Assembly: GCF_003265705.1 (NCBI RefSeq)
Contig: NW_020313168.1
Coordinates: 5,649,862 to 5,713,861, forward strand
DNA length: 64,000 nucleotides
Source: Callorhinus ursinus
Taxonomy: Eukaryota > Chordata > Mammalia > Carnivora > Otariidae
Direction of reading: 5' to 3'
The position numbers and the translations under genes were made by a program. Below are positions 1 to 11,479 of the stretch, piece after piece (the stretch's first letter is position 1; each line of letters begins with the position of its first letter). Below the pieces are notes generated by a model. That model had not been told where the DNA came from and did not search any database. It saw nothing but the letters and a program-made list of their open reading frames with translations.

Positions 1-815
1 AGAAAACAAATGAGTCGACTTAGGAACACAAAAAATAAATTGTGATATAAAGAATAAGGGATGAAACATTTCAATAAGCTCAGATATGACATGATGATAC
101 TATCACAGGCCTGAGTATCTTCTTTATCTCCTAAATAAGTTGAGCCCCCAACAGGAAAAAGGTCACCTCACAGAGAACGCTATGAGATTTTTAAGTCGCT
201 AGACTCCTTTCCATCTTCTCTTCCTCATCAGCTCTTGATACTGCTGTCAAATTCTACAAACTGGCAAAGAAAAAAGGGGTGAAAGTTGAGGGATTGTATA
301 GAGAAATAATAAAAAAAATTTGTGATTATTAGAACTAAAATATAGCCATTGTTATAATTTAAAATGCCTAAAACATGTGGCCTGTCCTTAAAGAAATGTC
401 AAGTGAACATTAAAACCATAAAATACCTGAGAATGGAATTCATTACATTTCAGCAAGAACAGCAACTTTCTATCTCCCACCCACCCTAGGAAGCTCAATT
501 CATTTTTACAAAGGCACTGGGGAAATGTGCTTGTTCCTTATAATGGCTGTCAATTCAGAGACAATTTGAAGTACAACTACCAACGAGTAGGAGTCTCAAA
601 CTTGCTGAGTATTCACTTCTTATCTCAAAAGCATCTCCACAGACCTAGAACATGAGAGCATTCACCTAGAATGGATATACAGGGACTAAGCCATTGAGAA
701 GGCTGGAAAAGGGGCACCAAGGAGCTTTTCACAAACTGTAGGCTTTTCCATACCAAATGATGCTGCCAAGCCCTGATAGACCATATGAGCCTGACAGACT
801 CTTAATGCACTGATT

Positions 816-1010
816 TTTTTTTAAATCCTTTTTAAAAAAGTAATTGAGATGTAAATTATACAACATAAAAATTTCACCATTTTAAGGTGTACGTCTCAGT
901 GGTTCTTAGTATATTCACCATGTTGTAGAATTACTGCCACTATCTAATTCCAGAACATTTCCATCACCCCAAAAATAAACCCCATACCTATTATCATATG
1001 CACTGATTTT
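816..1010 (-). repeat. L1 LINE 3' end fragment
   Basis: Read on the minus strand, this is the typical 3' end of an old mammalian L1. A segment with GATGGAAATGTTCTGGAATT and a TAGATAGTGG-like part is followed by GTGAATATACTAAGAACCAC, then a short A-rich tail (the T-run near 817-824 on the plus strand). It is diverged and carries no intact ORF. Confidence 0.7.
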
Positions 1011-1338
1011 ACCCATACTTTCTCCGTAGATATCTCTGTGGCCCATGCAGTATTTTAAGATGGCTGGCTGGTGTGAATCTACACAGTATCTATATGGTAA
1101 GAAAATAAGAAAGCTACATTGTCCAGAAGGATACTGAACCCAAATTCTTGGCATTTTTAGCAATTACACTAATGTAATTTTTATATATTGGCTAAGAATG
1201 GCAGAGAAACTTACATTCAACATCCATCTTCACTTAACACATTAGTGTGCCCCAAATTCATCCAAGATGTTAAAAGAAGGGAAGACAATCTACTAGGATT
1301 AGCCATAACTGTCCATAGTTGCAATTTCAAAACATAGA

Positions 1339-1434
1339 AGATGCAAATGTGGGAAAACCTCCTTTAGTATCAAGCATAGCTGGATTAAAAAAAAACAACA
1401 ACAACAAAACGAAAAACTTAATCATTAAGTAAAT
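1339..1434. repeat. Local imperfect direct repeat, copy 1
   Basis: Shares AGATGCAAATG, CTTTAGTATC, CATAGCTGGATTAAAA and AACTTAAtCATTAAG in the same order with copy 2 at 1881-1963. The two copies differ mainly by a CAA-rich insertion in this one. It is not a repeat family I can name. Confidence 0.7.
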
Positions 1435-1880
1435 ACTGCCCCGTTTGGGAAAATAATCCCTACACCAGTCCAGTATTTAAAGTAACGTAGCTTTAAATGC
1501 AACCTTACTTTTATCATTCTTGTGACCTAGAGCCTCTCCTAATGAGAAAAATAACCTTTAAGCAAAGGTCTGGCAGGAAAGCCTGCAGATGTGTGGTGCT
1601 CAGGCTGCTGTAGGGCTCTCATTACCTAAGTGAGCTCATGGCTTCTAAGACACACAGGAAGGAGACCTCACCTTCAGGCATCAGGGTGTTGAAAGCGGGA
1701 GGAAGTAGGTCCACGAGGGTGTCTTGCTTTTGTGCACTTATCTGGGGTGCTATTTCCAGAGAAGGAGCTCCTTTATAGAGTGTGCCCAAGATGGATTTCT
1801 CTAAGTTGCTCTCAGAGTTGTCCAGCTGCCCTCACCAATAAGTCAGTCTTTGTAGGTTGATAGAAACCACCAGTCAAAGC

Positions 1881-1963
1881 AGATGCAAATGGATTGTGGG
1901 GAAGCCTTCTTTAGTATCTAACATAGCTGGATTAAAACAAAAAAACTTAACCATTAAGCAAAT
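1881..1963. repeat. Local imperfect direct repeat, copy 2
   Basis: Second copy of the unit at 1339-1434, in the same orientation and about 540 bases away. The core CATAGCTGGATTAAAA is identical in both. Confidence 0.7.
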
Positions 1964-3335
1964 CTTCATTTTAATCATTACTTTCATAGCAAATATCAAC
2001 TAGGTGCTACACTTGACTCTACCCTTAGCATGGGCACTTAATTATTAATGGGGATTTTGTGGGCTTGAGTGAAGACCACAATGAGCTCTTAATTTTTGTC
2101 CTGTAAGAAATTAGTTCTACTTGATAAACAAGTAAACAAGATCCAGAAATATTTATTGGTAATTTAACTCATGCTTGCTGACATTGCCTAGCAACACTTC
2201 CAGTGACTTCTGTTGTGCAACAAGTTGTACTCTTGTAATGTATTTACAATTTTACTGCAATTTGCAATAATGATTTAAATACATTTTCATTTCCTGGATT
2301 TTCCAAAACACAGATGCAATCAAGTGAAGTTCATGACATTTATACGATGTATAAATTAACAAATTTGCCTCAAAATAGTTATCTATGGAAGCAGTGCTAC
2401 ACTGTCCCTGTTTAAAGATGCCCAGGGAACAGTCCTAAGTTAAAAAAAAAAATAACACTTCGCTAGACGAGGCTATAAAGCATTTATTCTCTACCTATAA
2501 GAAATCACCCAGTGGCCAGTGAAACTCCAAAAAACCTTCACTAAACTAGAATTTCATTTTCCTTTACCCCAATGGCATTAAGAGGCCTGAGAATCAACTG
2601 CAAGTGAAGGAATCCAAAAATCATCTACTGTCTTTAAGGCTTACCTCCTCTTATAGGGTCTAAATAATAAGGCAGAAACCTGGATATTTTGGAAGGTAGG
2701 TTTTTTTTGGTGACCTCTCAACTATATACTTTTAATAATATAATTGTTATACAGTAAGAAACCTGAAGTTAGCTAAATTTGTAGACACATTTGGACATGT
2801 AATTGCTCCAAAATTTCCCATTCTTAAGTCTGTTTTTATAAAACTCTTCTAATACAAGATGGACTTGTTCTAGAAAACAGGTGGATTAAATTCAGTCTTT
2901 GTCAAATAAAAGGACAAATTACCTAGCAAGATGTTAGGTGGTTCTTGTAGTGGAAGAGGACTAATACATGCACATTACCATTTTACTGCATGCTAATCAA
3001 ATACTTGGAGCTGAATAAGAAGAAATTCTAATATAGCCATTTTCTAAAGGGTCGGATTCCTCAGGTCTAGCACAAGTGCCTACTATGCCAATTTGCTAAA
3101 AGGATTATTTCAAAGTTTTTCTTAAGGCAAGATTATTCATGAGTTTAGGGAAAAAAATACCAACAAAATTATCATTCAAACTATGTTATAAATAATCCTC
3201 TTGGTTTAGAAAGAAGAGAGCTCAAATTCTAGCACTTTATTTGTGGGGCAAGAAGGCAAGCCTATGGAAAGGCAATATTTGTTTTTGGTGGATTCAACCA
3301 AGTTTGCCAAGACTGTCTGCCATTATGATGAGTGG

Positions 3336-3457
3336 CATTCAATTTTTAAAATTTTTTTAAAGTTTAAGTAATCTCTACACCCCGTGTGGGGCTCAAACTT
3401 ACAACCTCAAGATCAAGAGTCACGTGCTTTGCTGAGCCAGCCAGGTGTCCCGAGGGG
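3336..3457 (-). repeat. Short CanSINE (old type)
   Basis: Reversed short tRNA-Lys-derived SINE. It shows TTAAGTAATCTCTACACCC, GGGGCTCAAACTTACAACC, GATCAAGAGTCACG and GAGCCAGCCAGGTGTCCC, the complement of the standard head. It is diverged, so probably an older insertion. Confidence 0.85.
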
Positions 3458-5731
3458 CACTCAATTTTAACGCATTTCTTCTGGATTATTGCAAAGATTA
3501 TTGCATATCACATAATCTCAAATAATATCAGGCACAAAAAACACACAAAGTTATTGTAATTTATGTACAAGTTTTAAAAATGTAAAAAAAAAAAAATTTA
3601 ACCAGTAAAAAAATACATACCAAAAAAAAAAAAGTCTATATTTGTATTCCACAAAGGGATCTATGCAATATATAAGGCTATATTCAGACTGGTACAAATT
3701 CTGGAAATTAATGCTGCAAGTGAGAATTAAAAAAATGCTGGCCAGCTCAAAATTTTAAAGTAAATATTAAAATCAAAATAAAAATATTCCTGTGGTCTAA
3801 CCTTCAAGGGTAACAAATGGGTTCACCTTAAAAAAAAAAAAAAAAAATCAGTGCCAGTAAGCGTAAAAGTGCTGTCATCTGTATCCTCAAACTCCCTGCG
3901 CTCCTAAGACCTGGGATGACAAGGGAATGAAGTTTTCCCCAAATCATCACAGCTTCTGAATGCCCATAAATCTACCAAGGAAGAAAATGGATGTCTACCT
4001 CTTATTTCTGGAGATAAAAACATAAACCTATACACAAATGAACAGTTAACAGGATGTAAAAAGATGGGAACACCTACAACCTCCAATCACCCTATCAAGC
4101 TTGGGCGTTCATCTACTTCTGTTGATAACTAAGCCAACTCAAGAGCCAAGAACTGATTATTCTGCACTTAACCCACAAGCAAAGGAAGACAGATTTTAAA
4201 CAAATAAGCATCAACAGGACAAAACTCAGATGTTAACATTTACACAGATGTTGACTTGTTTCATCTGTCAATTCAAAATGGTAAGAAAACCCTTCTAATA
4301 CAGATTCCATAGTCTACTCAATGACAACACAACATACAGATGTTGCTGAAACATTACCCAAAGTATTGTACGTATTCTACTGAAAAATAACCGAGCAACC
4401 AGATTATAACGAAGTTCCAATTATGGGAAGTATGCAGATTTTCAAATCAAAACCATACTGCTGCTTGACCACACCATTCAACTGACCAGTATTCTCTAAG
4501 GTAAGATCTTTCACCAAAACCGATGGAAGGATGGCAGAAAGAACTCCAGTGAGAAAGGACCCGCAAAGCAATGGCCACAACAGAAAAGTAATAGTTAACA
4601 CGAGTCAGACTGTAGCCAAGAAAAAGCTTCAACTTATTTCAACCAATAGCAGGGAATCTCACAAAGAAACCAATAAGCTTCCTAAAACCCATGTCCCCCA
4701 ATCCCAGAACAGTTTCCCAATGGGGCTTACTTCGGTGAGTGACAAACAGGAGCTCCTCCTGTCTAGTTTTAGTTCCTTCTACTCCAATAGAGGTTTCCTG
4801 CTCTCGGCTCACCAGGCGGCCTTACTGGGTGGCTCTTAAGGGTTGCAAGCCTCAGGTCCACCTGGAGGGTCCTTCTAAACACGCACAGCACCTGGGAGCC
4901 CCAAACGGATGGGAGGCGCTCAAAGAGCATTGGGGGGGGGGGAGTGTGAAAACGGAATTCAACATTTTGCTTAACAGGAGGGCCCGCCTCTGCAGCTTTC
5001 TCCCGAGGCACCTAGCACTAGGTGGTCCTTTAACGTGCTTGAAAGGACACAAGGAGGAGGCAAGAACCTACACTCAGACACACGCAGATTCCCAGGGAGG
5101 GGGTCTTCCAGCTACTGGACTCCCGCGGTGTGAGCGTCGGGGGTCCCTCTGCTAGTGTACTCCGCTTGGGGCTGAAGACACACTCGGACCCCATCGCCCT
5201 CGGGGTCCCCGACTCAAGCCGGCTCAGCTGTCCCAGCGAGTTCCAAGCAAGAGAGGCCTCCACAGACAACATACGGGCTTCAGGGACACAAAAGGCCTCC
5301 CGGGGAAGGAACGCGCGGCGCCTGACAGAACCTTGCGCCAACCGTCATTCGCAGCGGTTCTAGGGCTGGCCCCCGAGGCACCCAACCTGGTTCTGTGCTG
5401 GGCTTATCGCCCCGCAAGTGCCTGGTACTGTGGTTTTACGGTCTGAAAAACAGTTAGGCCTCACAGGCCTGGCCTGAGATGGGCGCTCTCCGCACGCCGC
5501 ACTCCCGCCTTCCCCACTCGGCGGCGGGGCCCGGCCTTCCCGCCCCACAGCCCGACCAGGGGTTGGTGGCAGATGGAGGCAGTTGGGACCGGCCCCAGCA
5601 GGTTGGAACCGGTCTGGGCCGGGCCGGAGGAGGAAGGGGGGGAGGGAGAGGCCGCCTCGCGCTCTCCCTGCGCGCGTGACTCACGCTGGCCGCTGACGTC
5701 AGGCGTGCGCGCGCGGCGGGGGGGGCTCTAC

Positions 5732-5839
5732 GTACGTGTAGTGCTGCGGTTTCTCGGGCTGTGCCTGCAGCACCTGAGCGGTAGCGGCCGGGGGCGCCGA
5801 GGAAGCTGCGGAGCCGCCGGGCCCGGGGCCCTTCGACAT
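5732..5839 (-). CDS. UNK: UNK (unkempt zinc finger), first coding exon, partial
   Basis: First coding exon of UNK, a CCCH zinc-finger RNA-binding protein that represses translation of target mRNAs and shapes early neuronal morphology (known for the family). The exon encodes 36 residues starting MSKGPGPGG and ending EKPQHYTY, matching the human N-terminus. ATG is at 5839-5837 with a good context (ACC before ATG). The exon ends exactly at a codon boundary, before the donor GTAGAG (5731-5726). This segment is the low-complexity Ala/Pro leader; the zinc fingers start in the next exon, outside the window. The frame stays open upstream as far as an ATG at 6091, but that part does not look like UNK, so I chose 5839. 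Confidence 0.93.
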
Positions 5840-5965
5840 GGTCCTGTCTTCCTGCCTCTTCGCCGCTCCCCTTTTATTATTCAGTCTGCGCGGTCCGCGC
5901 CGAGGACCCAGTGCGCCTGCGCCGCGCCACGAGAACGTGAAGACCCCCCGCACGGCAGCAAGGGT

Positions 5966-5983
5966 TGCTGGGAGTTGTGGTCC
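5966..5983 (-). promoter_or_regulatory. ACTACAnnTCCC-like motif 1
   Basis: Reads GGACCACAACTCCCAGCA on the minus strand. This is one base off the ACTACAnnTCCC promoter motif, extended by the CAGCA typical of ZNF143/SBS-type sites. It lies about 130 bases upstream of the UNK start codon. Confidence 0.6.
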
Positions 5984-6033
5984 TCGGTTCGGCTGGAATT
6001 TTACCTTCGGCAGAGGGTTGCTGCCAAAGGAAT

Positions 6034-6050
6034 GGACCACAATACCCAGG
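6034..6050 (+). promoter_or_regulatory. ACTACAnnTCCC-like motif 2
   Basis: Reads GGACCACAATACCCAGG on the plus strand. It is two bases off the core motif but keeps the CCCAG extension. It is in the opposite orientation to motif 1. Confidence 0.5.
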
Positions 6051-6098
6051 GATCCTTGCGGAGGATGTCCCGGATGCTGAGGGCCCGCCACGGCTTGT

Positions 6099-6113
6099 GG
6101 GGATTGTAGTCCC
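6099..6113 (-). promoter_or_regulatory. ACTACAnnTCCC motif 3
   Basis: Reads GGGACTACAATCCCC on the minus strand, which contains the ACTACAnnTCCC pattern apart from a one-base shorter spacer. It is the most distal of three such sites within about 150 bases. Confidence 0.55.
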
Positions 6114-6487
6114 GCCGCGTTCCTCCTTCTTACCAGTCCGTTTCCAGTTTCGTAGGGGAGGTTTCCTTGAAACTGGAGCGTCTGGAGTAGAGAGGGCCCA
6201 GAGCTAGAGAGGCCCTAACGACTTATGTGAAATAGTCCAAGTGTAATTTCGCCACCAACAGTGTAGTAATTATCTCGCCATCAGACTTAGTAGGTTTTGG
6301 GTTCAGTGTTGATGCCGGCCCCAGTAGTGCTTCAGAATCTGTATTGTCCGTTCTTAGCTCTGGGCCCTTGTGCTGCAGGCACCTGCGGTCGGCCAACATC
6401 CTCTTGATTCCTGCGGCCAGGCTAACTGGGGAGGCATGAAGGAAAGTCTGCCTACTAGAAGTCAGCTTAAGAAATCTTTGCTAAGCA

Positions 6488-6673
6488 GGGCACCTGGGTG
6501 GCTCAGTCGTTAAGCGTCTGCCTTGGGCTCAGGTCATGATCCCAGGGTCCTGGGATCGAGTCCCACGTCGGGCTCCCTCCTCGGCGGGAAGTCGGCTCTC
6601 CCTCTCCCCCTGCTTGTGTTCCTGCTCTCGCTGTCTCTGTCAAGTAAATAAATAAAATCTTAAAAAAAAAAAA
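6488..6673 (+). repeat. CanSINE
   Basis: Full tRNA-Lys-type head, CT-rich body, AATAAATAAAATC and an A tail. Flanked by a near-perfect target-site duplication, AAATCTTTGCTAAG (6472-6485) and AAATCTCTGCTAAA (6672-6684). Confidence 0.95.
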
Positions 6674-6971
6674 ATCTCTGCTAAAGTTGAGCTACACGAC
6701 CAATACTCTGTTCCCGCGTTTTTGCGGAGGCGCTCCGTAAACCTTTACCAACCCTGAAACCTGGAACTCCACGACTTGGGTCCCTTCCCAACTCGACACC
6801 TGGCCTCACCAACTTGTTTCCAGTACATTAGGGGCCAAGGACGAATTTAATCTCCGTCTAGAATAGTCTCAGGTACACCGACGAGTTGCAGGGGTGTTGA
6901 GAAGCGTCGCACACTGTCCAGAAGCAAGAGTCTCGGGTTGAGTAGGGGGTGCAATTTAAAATCCCCTGCAG

Positions 6972-7176
6972 GGCGCCTGGGTGGCTCAGTTGGTTAAGCG
7001 ACTGCCTTCGGCTCAGGTCGTGATCCTGGAGTCCCGGGATCGAGTCCCGCATCGGGCTCCCTGCTCGGCAGGGAGTCTGCTTCTCCCTCTGACCCTCTTC
7101 CCTCTCGTGCTCTCTATCTCTCATTCTCTCTCTCTCTCAAATAAATAAATAAAATCTTTAAAAAAAAATAAAAAAT
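6972..7176 (+). repeat. CanSINE
   Basis: Full-length element with a perfect 14-base target-site duplication, AAAATCCCCTGCAG, at 6958-6971 and 7177-7190. The intact duplication suggests a fairly young insertion. Confidence 0.97.
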
Positions 7177-9668
7177 AAAATCCCCTGCAGTTTCCTTCTC
7201 CAGACCTCAGCTTTTCTGTGTTTTCCGACCCCACTTCCCACTGGTAGGGCGAAGTTCTTCACTCTGTGGCTTTTGTCAAATAAGCCAATTCCCCCTTCAC
7301 AAAGTTCTTTATAGATCTATTGACAGTTGTCATTTAGCTTTGTTTTCCATAATGAATATTTAAATCCCTTGTTTTTAAGACATTTATATTTGATTAGATA
7401 GGTTAACTAATGATTGTCACGTTAAGGAAAAACGTTCCCAATAACCTTAGGGGTGAGGGAGGGTGGAGTGAATGGAAAATTGTTAATGTTTAAGAATGAC
7501 ACTTATTTTATTTAGTTCTGAGTAACCTCACATCAGAAGCCAAATTGTCTGCCTACAAAGTTGAGAAACTGGTATTTCCTAAACAGGCCAAATCAATTGT
7601 TTAACCACTAGGGGCGTGCGAAGATGAAAAATTCCAAAAGGACAAATAAAAGTTGTAGTGTATTGGTTTAACCCTGTTAGTAAATCCAAGTTATTGGTTT
7701 ATATGTTATCCCCAAAATACCTGAGTGTGATTTGAATGAAGAAATATAGTCCACAGCACTAGGCTTTAAGTAAGTGTATACCATAAGCTTCAGGATGAGT
7801 GTGTACTGGTAAAACTGGGAGATGATATCATCCAAACTGTTTCACTTACAAAAGAGGAAACCGAAACTCAGAGAAGTAACTTGCACAGTTACTCAGCAAG
7901 CCCATGGCAGAACAGGAACTAGGACAGTAGCCTACATGCCGCATCACATTCTACATTGTTTTGACTGTATAAACATTTTTAGTTTTTTCCCATTTCCTGT
8001 GTTGCTTTTCCTCTCCTGTGCCAACTTAGGAAAAAGAAAAACCTGCATGACTGCAGAGTAAGAAGGACTTAATCGTCCTTTAAGTAGATAAGTGTAAATC
8101 TATACCTAGTTTCTGCTGGAGCAATTAGTTCTCCTCTAGTAATTAGTCAAACTGCAAAAAGAAAAACAAAACTGGAGTGTCTGTCCTCTGGAGGCTTGAG
8201 ACAGACAGGATTCTGGATCTTTTAGAACATCCTTGGAACACAAAGGCATTATTAACTTAGGAACCCATTTCTTCCCCAGGCCATCTGGGCAGTCAAAAAT
8301 GTTAACAGGGTATTTTTCTGGTTACGTCCCAGAACATTTGAGAGCCTTTGGTGTGGGATCTAACCAGTGCCCTGATTCTTAGCTTTACTCAGGTTCTGAG
8401 GACAGGGCAAGAGCCTTCATCTTGGTTTCTCAGCATCACATGAATGAAAAAGAAAAAATTTCGCCCCTGCTGTAAACTTTGGGCAGAAGGCAGAAATTAA
8501 ATTTGACCAAATTATCACATAAAAGTCTAGGTATGTGATAATTAAATACAAATTGTGCCTGTTAAGATTGAGAGGTCTGAAATTAGAGGAATTTGATATC
8601 AGAGATTGGGTCAAAGACATTTTTACCGTAGCAGCTTTTTCATATTGCTCATTTTCCCCCTTACTATTGATCCTGAGAGCAGACCTTCGATGTCAAAAGT
8701 AAATTTTTGAGGTATTTGTATTTATGTACGATAAACATTTGAGTTGAAATTACATGTACATGGTTTTGTTATTTTTTTATTTTGATAATTTAAAATATTC
8801 AGTGGAAAAAAATTCACTAAACCCAGAGTAGGAACTATGGAATAAAATGCACAAAGCGCTATTTCAATTTTCTGAGTTTTGTTTGGCTGGCCTTAAACTT
8901 TACCCTACTTTGGTATTTTATATACCTGTATCAGCAGGAGAACTGAAAATTACAATCCATCAAAGACATTTATTTAGGCAAAGGTAGGGATTACCGTTTT
9001 TATACATTTGTCATGTTTCTTAGAAGTAGTACCTACGAGAACATACCACTAAATACAAGGGCACATATTTAATTTTCTTTCATTTATTCTTTATGGACAT
9101 GCAAATGCTGTCCTAGGACTATTTCCATTTTGGCTGTAATCATTTCATTCAGTAGAATTACATAATTCAAAAATATGTTGCTCAGTAGGTTACTTCTTTA
9201 AGCTATTGAAATCACAAAGTATTTTGTGATAGCCTAAGAACATACAAAACAGTACTTATAAAATCATATATTGACATATTTTTTTGTGTCTACCATTTAC
9301 CCCCACCTATACCACCAAACAAAAGAACTACTTTTTGGTTAAAATATATATGCGTGATATATAAAATACTTGGTAGTATAATATGATTTGCTGAATTCTA
9401 ATTCTCTTTTATACTATCTACATAACCGTCAAAATGTGAAAGTAAATAGTCAAGGGAACACATTTAATTTTATATTGGAAAATATTGACAAGAATTTTCT
9501 TTAAGTAACCTCTCCTCCTGCATTTTATTAGCGAATTGCGAATTTGGTCAGGTTCCTACCCACCCTGACCCTTAAGTCCTGATAGAGACCAATGCAATTC
9601 ATTTGCATTGACTTTCTATTGTAGAGCTTTGGAACCAAGGGAAGGATCCAAACATAGCTTCATTTTAT

Positions 9669-9848
9669 CCAATCAGAAGAGCTGCTTCGTGCTAATCTCT
9701 GATTCGTCCATTCCTCTTTGCATTCATCCAATCATCAGGCCACTTTAACAGCCAATCAGCGGCCTAGATGCCCACCAATCCGGGAGCGAGGCCGAAGCAC
9801 GGCCTTTGTGTCGGGGATGTCAGCGCGTCGGCGAAAGCTCCCGCCAAT
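9669..9848 (+). promoter_or_regulatory. H3-3B: H3-3B CCAAT-box array
   Basis: Five forward CCAAT boxes at 9669-9673, 9728-9732, 9752-9756, 9775-9779 and 9844-9848. All lie 65 to 245 bases upstream of the TATA box. CCAAT boxes in this setting are normally bound by NF-Y. Confidence 0.85.
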
Positions 9849-9866
9849 AGAAAAAGTCGTTGGTGT

Positions 9867-9874
9867 ATGCAAAT
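9867..9874 (+). promoter_or_regulatory. H3-3B: Octamer element
   Basis: Exact ATGCAAAT octamer, 40 bases upstream of the TATA box. It is bound by POU factors such as Oct-1. Confidence 0.8.
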
Positions 9875-9884
9875 TAGGCCTCTA

Positions 9885-9892
9885 TGACGCAG
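9885..9892 (+). promoter_or_regulatory. H3-3B: CRE/TRE-like element
   Basis: TGACGCAG, a CRE/TRE-like half site between the octamer and the TATA box. An octamer plus CRE/TRE pair is known for the H3.3B promoter. Confidence 0.65.
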
Positions 9893-9913
9893 AGACGCAG
9901 CGTGAAGCGTGGG

Positions 9914-9920
9914 TATAAAA
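9914..9920 (+). promoter_or_regulatory. H3-3B: H3-3B TATA box
   Basis: TATAAAA. Transcription is expected to start about 25-30 bases downstream, near 9942-9946. Confidence 0.88.
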
Positions 9921-9943
9921 GCGGAGGCAAAGGGGGGGTTTGG

Positions 9944-10066
9944 AGCACAGAGCGGTTTGGTCGTTCGTTGGTCGGGTTTCTTTTCTTTGCTCGGCGACTG
10001 CGGCTCTTCATTGGGCAGCAGGAGCGGCGCGGCGGTCGGAGAAGCGGTTTAAGACTTCGGCATTGG
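9944..10066 (+). other. H3-3B: H3-3B exon 1 (non-coding)
   Basis: Predicted 5' UTR exon from the TATA-directed start (approximate) to the donor GTAAGT at 10067. The next exon begins after TTCCTTAG at 10511 and starts the coding sequence ten bases in. Confidence 0.7.
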
Positions 10067-10514
10067 GTAAGTGCTGGCGGGTTCGCTCGTGGTTCGAGAC
10101 CCCGTCGGCCGTTGTTGCCGCGGGCCGCAGCCTTTGGAAGCGGAGTGCTGGCTGGTGCGGGCTGCTCGGGCCACTGGCGTTGGGTGTGGGGCCGGGAGGT
10201 TTTCCCTTGGGGCTTCGTTCGGGAACCGCGTCTCCGCCTCCTTCCCAGTGGTGATTCAGAGGTCCCGACGCCGGGTTCCGGGCAAGCGGGGCCTCCGCCC
10301 GTCGAGGAGGGGAAGTGACTCCTCCCCGCGCCCCCCCTCCCGGGGGAGGCTGCTGCCGCTCCTCGCAGCCTGAGTCATTAGGGGAGGGGGAGGAGGCGGC
10401 GGCCCCGGGCCATCTGCCGCCGCGAAGAGGCGGGAGGGCAGGGGCACCGAGCCCGTCCCCCCTCCGGGGGGCGAGCGCCGCGGCCCCGGAGTCACGGATG
10501 TCTTCCTTAGGTAA

Positions 10515-11149
<635 letters not shown>

Positions 11150-11473
11150 GTGAAGGCAGTTTTTACGGTGTTTTGTAGTAAATTCTGTAAAATACTTTGG
11201 TTTAATTTGTGACTTTTTTTGTAAGAAATTGTTTATAATATGTTGCATTTGTACTTAAGTCATTCCATCTTTCACTCAGGATGAATGCGAAAAGTGACTG
11301 TTCACAGACCTCAGTGATGTGAGCACTGTGGCTCAGGAGTGACAAGTTGCTAATATGCAGAAGGGATGGGTGATAATTTCTTGCTTCTCATGATGCATGT
11401 TTCTGTATGTTAATGACTTGTTGGGTAGCTATTAAGGTACTAGAATTGATAAATGTGTACAGGGTCCTTTTGC

Positions 11474-11479
11474 AATAAA
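11474..11479 (+). terminator. H3-3B: Proximal poly(A) signal, H3-3B
   Basis: AATAAA 325 bases after the stop codon. Use would give a short 3' UTR. Confidence 0.55.

Larger units (their letters stand above)
1..5731 (-). other. UNK: UNK intron 1 (5' part)
   Basis: AT-rich sequence downstream (on the minus strand) of the first UNK coding exon. I see no match to the next UNK exon (the zinc-finger part beginning LKEFRTEQC in the human protein), so the rest of the gene should lie beyond position 1. The stretch holds a reversed L1 3' end, one short CanSINE and an imperfect local duplication. It turns GC-rich from about 5.1 kb, near the promoter. No other gene is supported here. Confidence 0.75.
5440..6120. 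promoter_or_regulatory. UNK: UNK CpG-island promoter
   Basis: A GC-rich, CpG-dense block covering the first UNK coding exon and its upstream region. Transcription runs leftward. A TATA-like AATAAAAGG lies on the minus strand at about 5872-5880, close to the start codon at 5839. Three copies of an ACTACAnnTCCC-like motif lie upstream (see separate entries). The exact start site cannot be read from sequence. Confidence 0.75.
6121..9660. other. Intergenic region between UNK and H3-3B
   Basis: Divergent intergenic interval between two head-to-head genes. It holds two plus-strand CanSINEs (6488-6673 and 6972-7176). The rest is AT-rich unique sequence with no coding signal that I can support. Confidence 0.7.

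Noticed and set aside
6972..7050. CanSINE heads as tRNA-Lys genes
   Set aside because: The heads descend from a tRNA but carry many changes, are followed by SINE bodies and have target duplications. They are not functional tRNAs.
7605..7618. CTCF-like CCACTAGGGGCGTG
   Set aside because: One G is missing from the core, so it fails the CCASYAGRKGGCRS pattern. Left out of the CTCF list.
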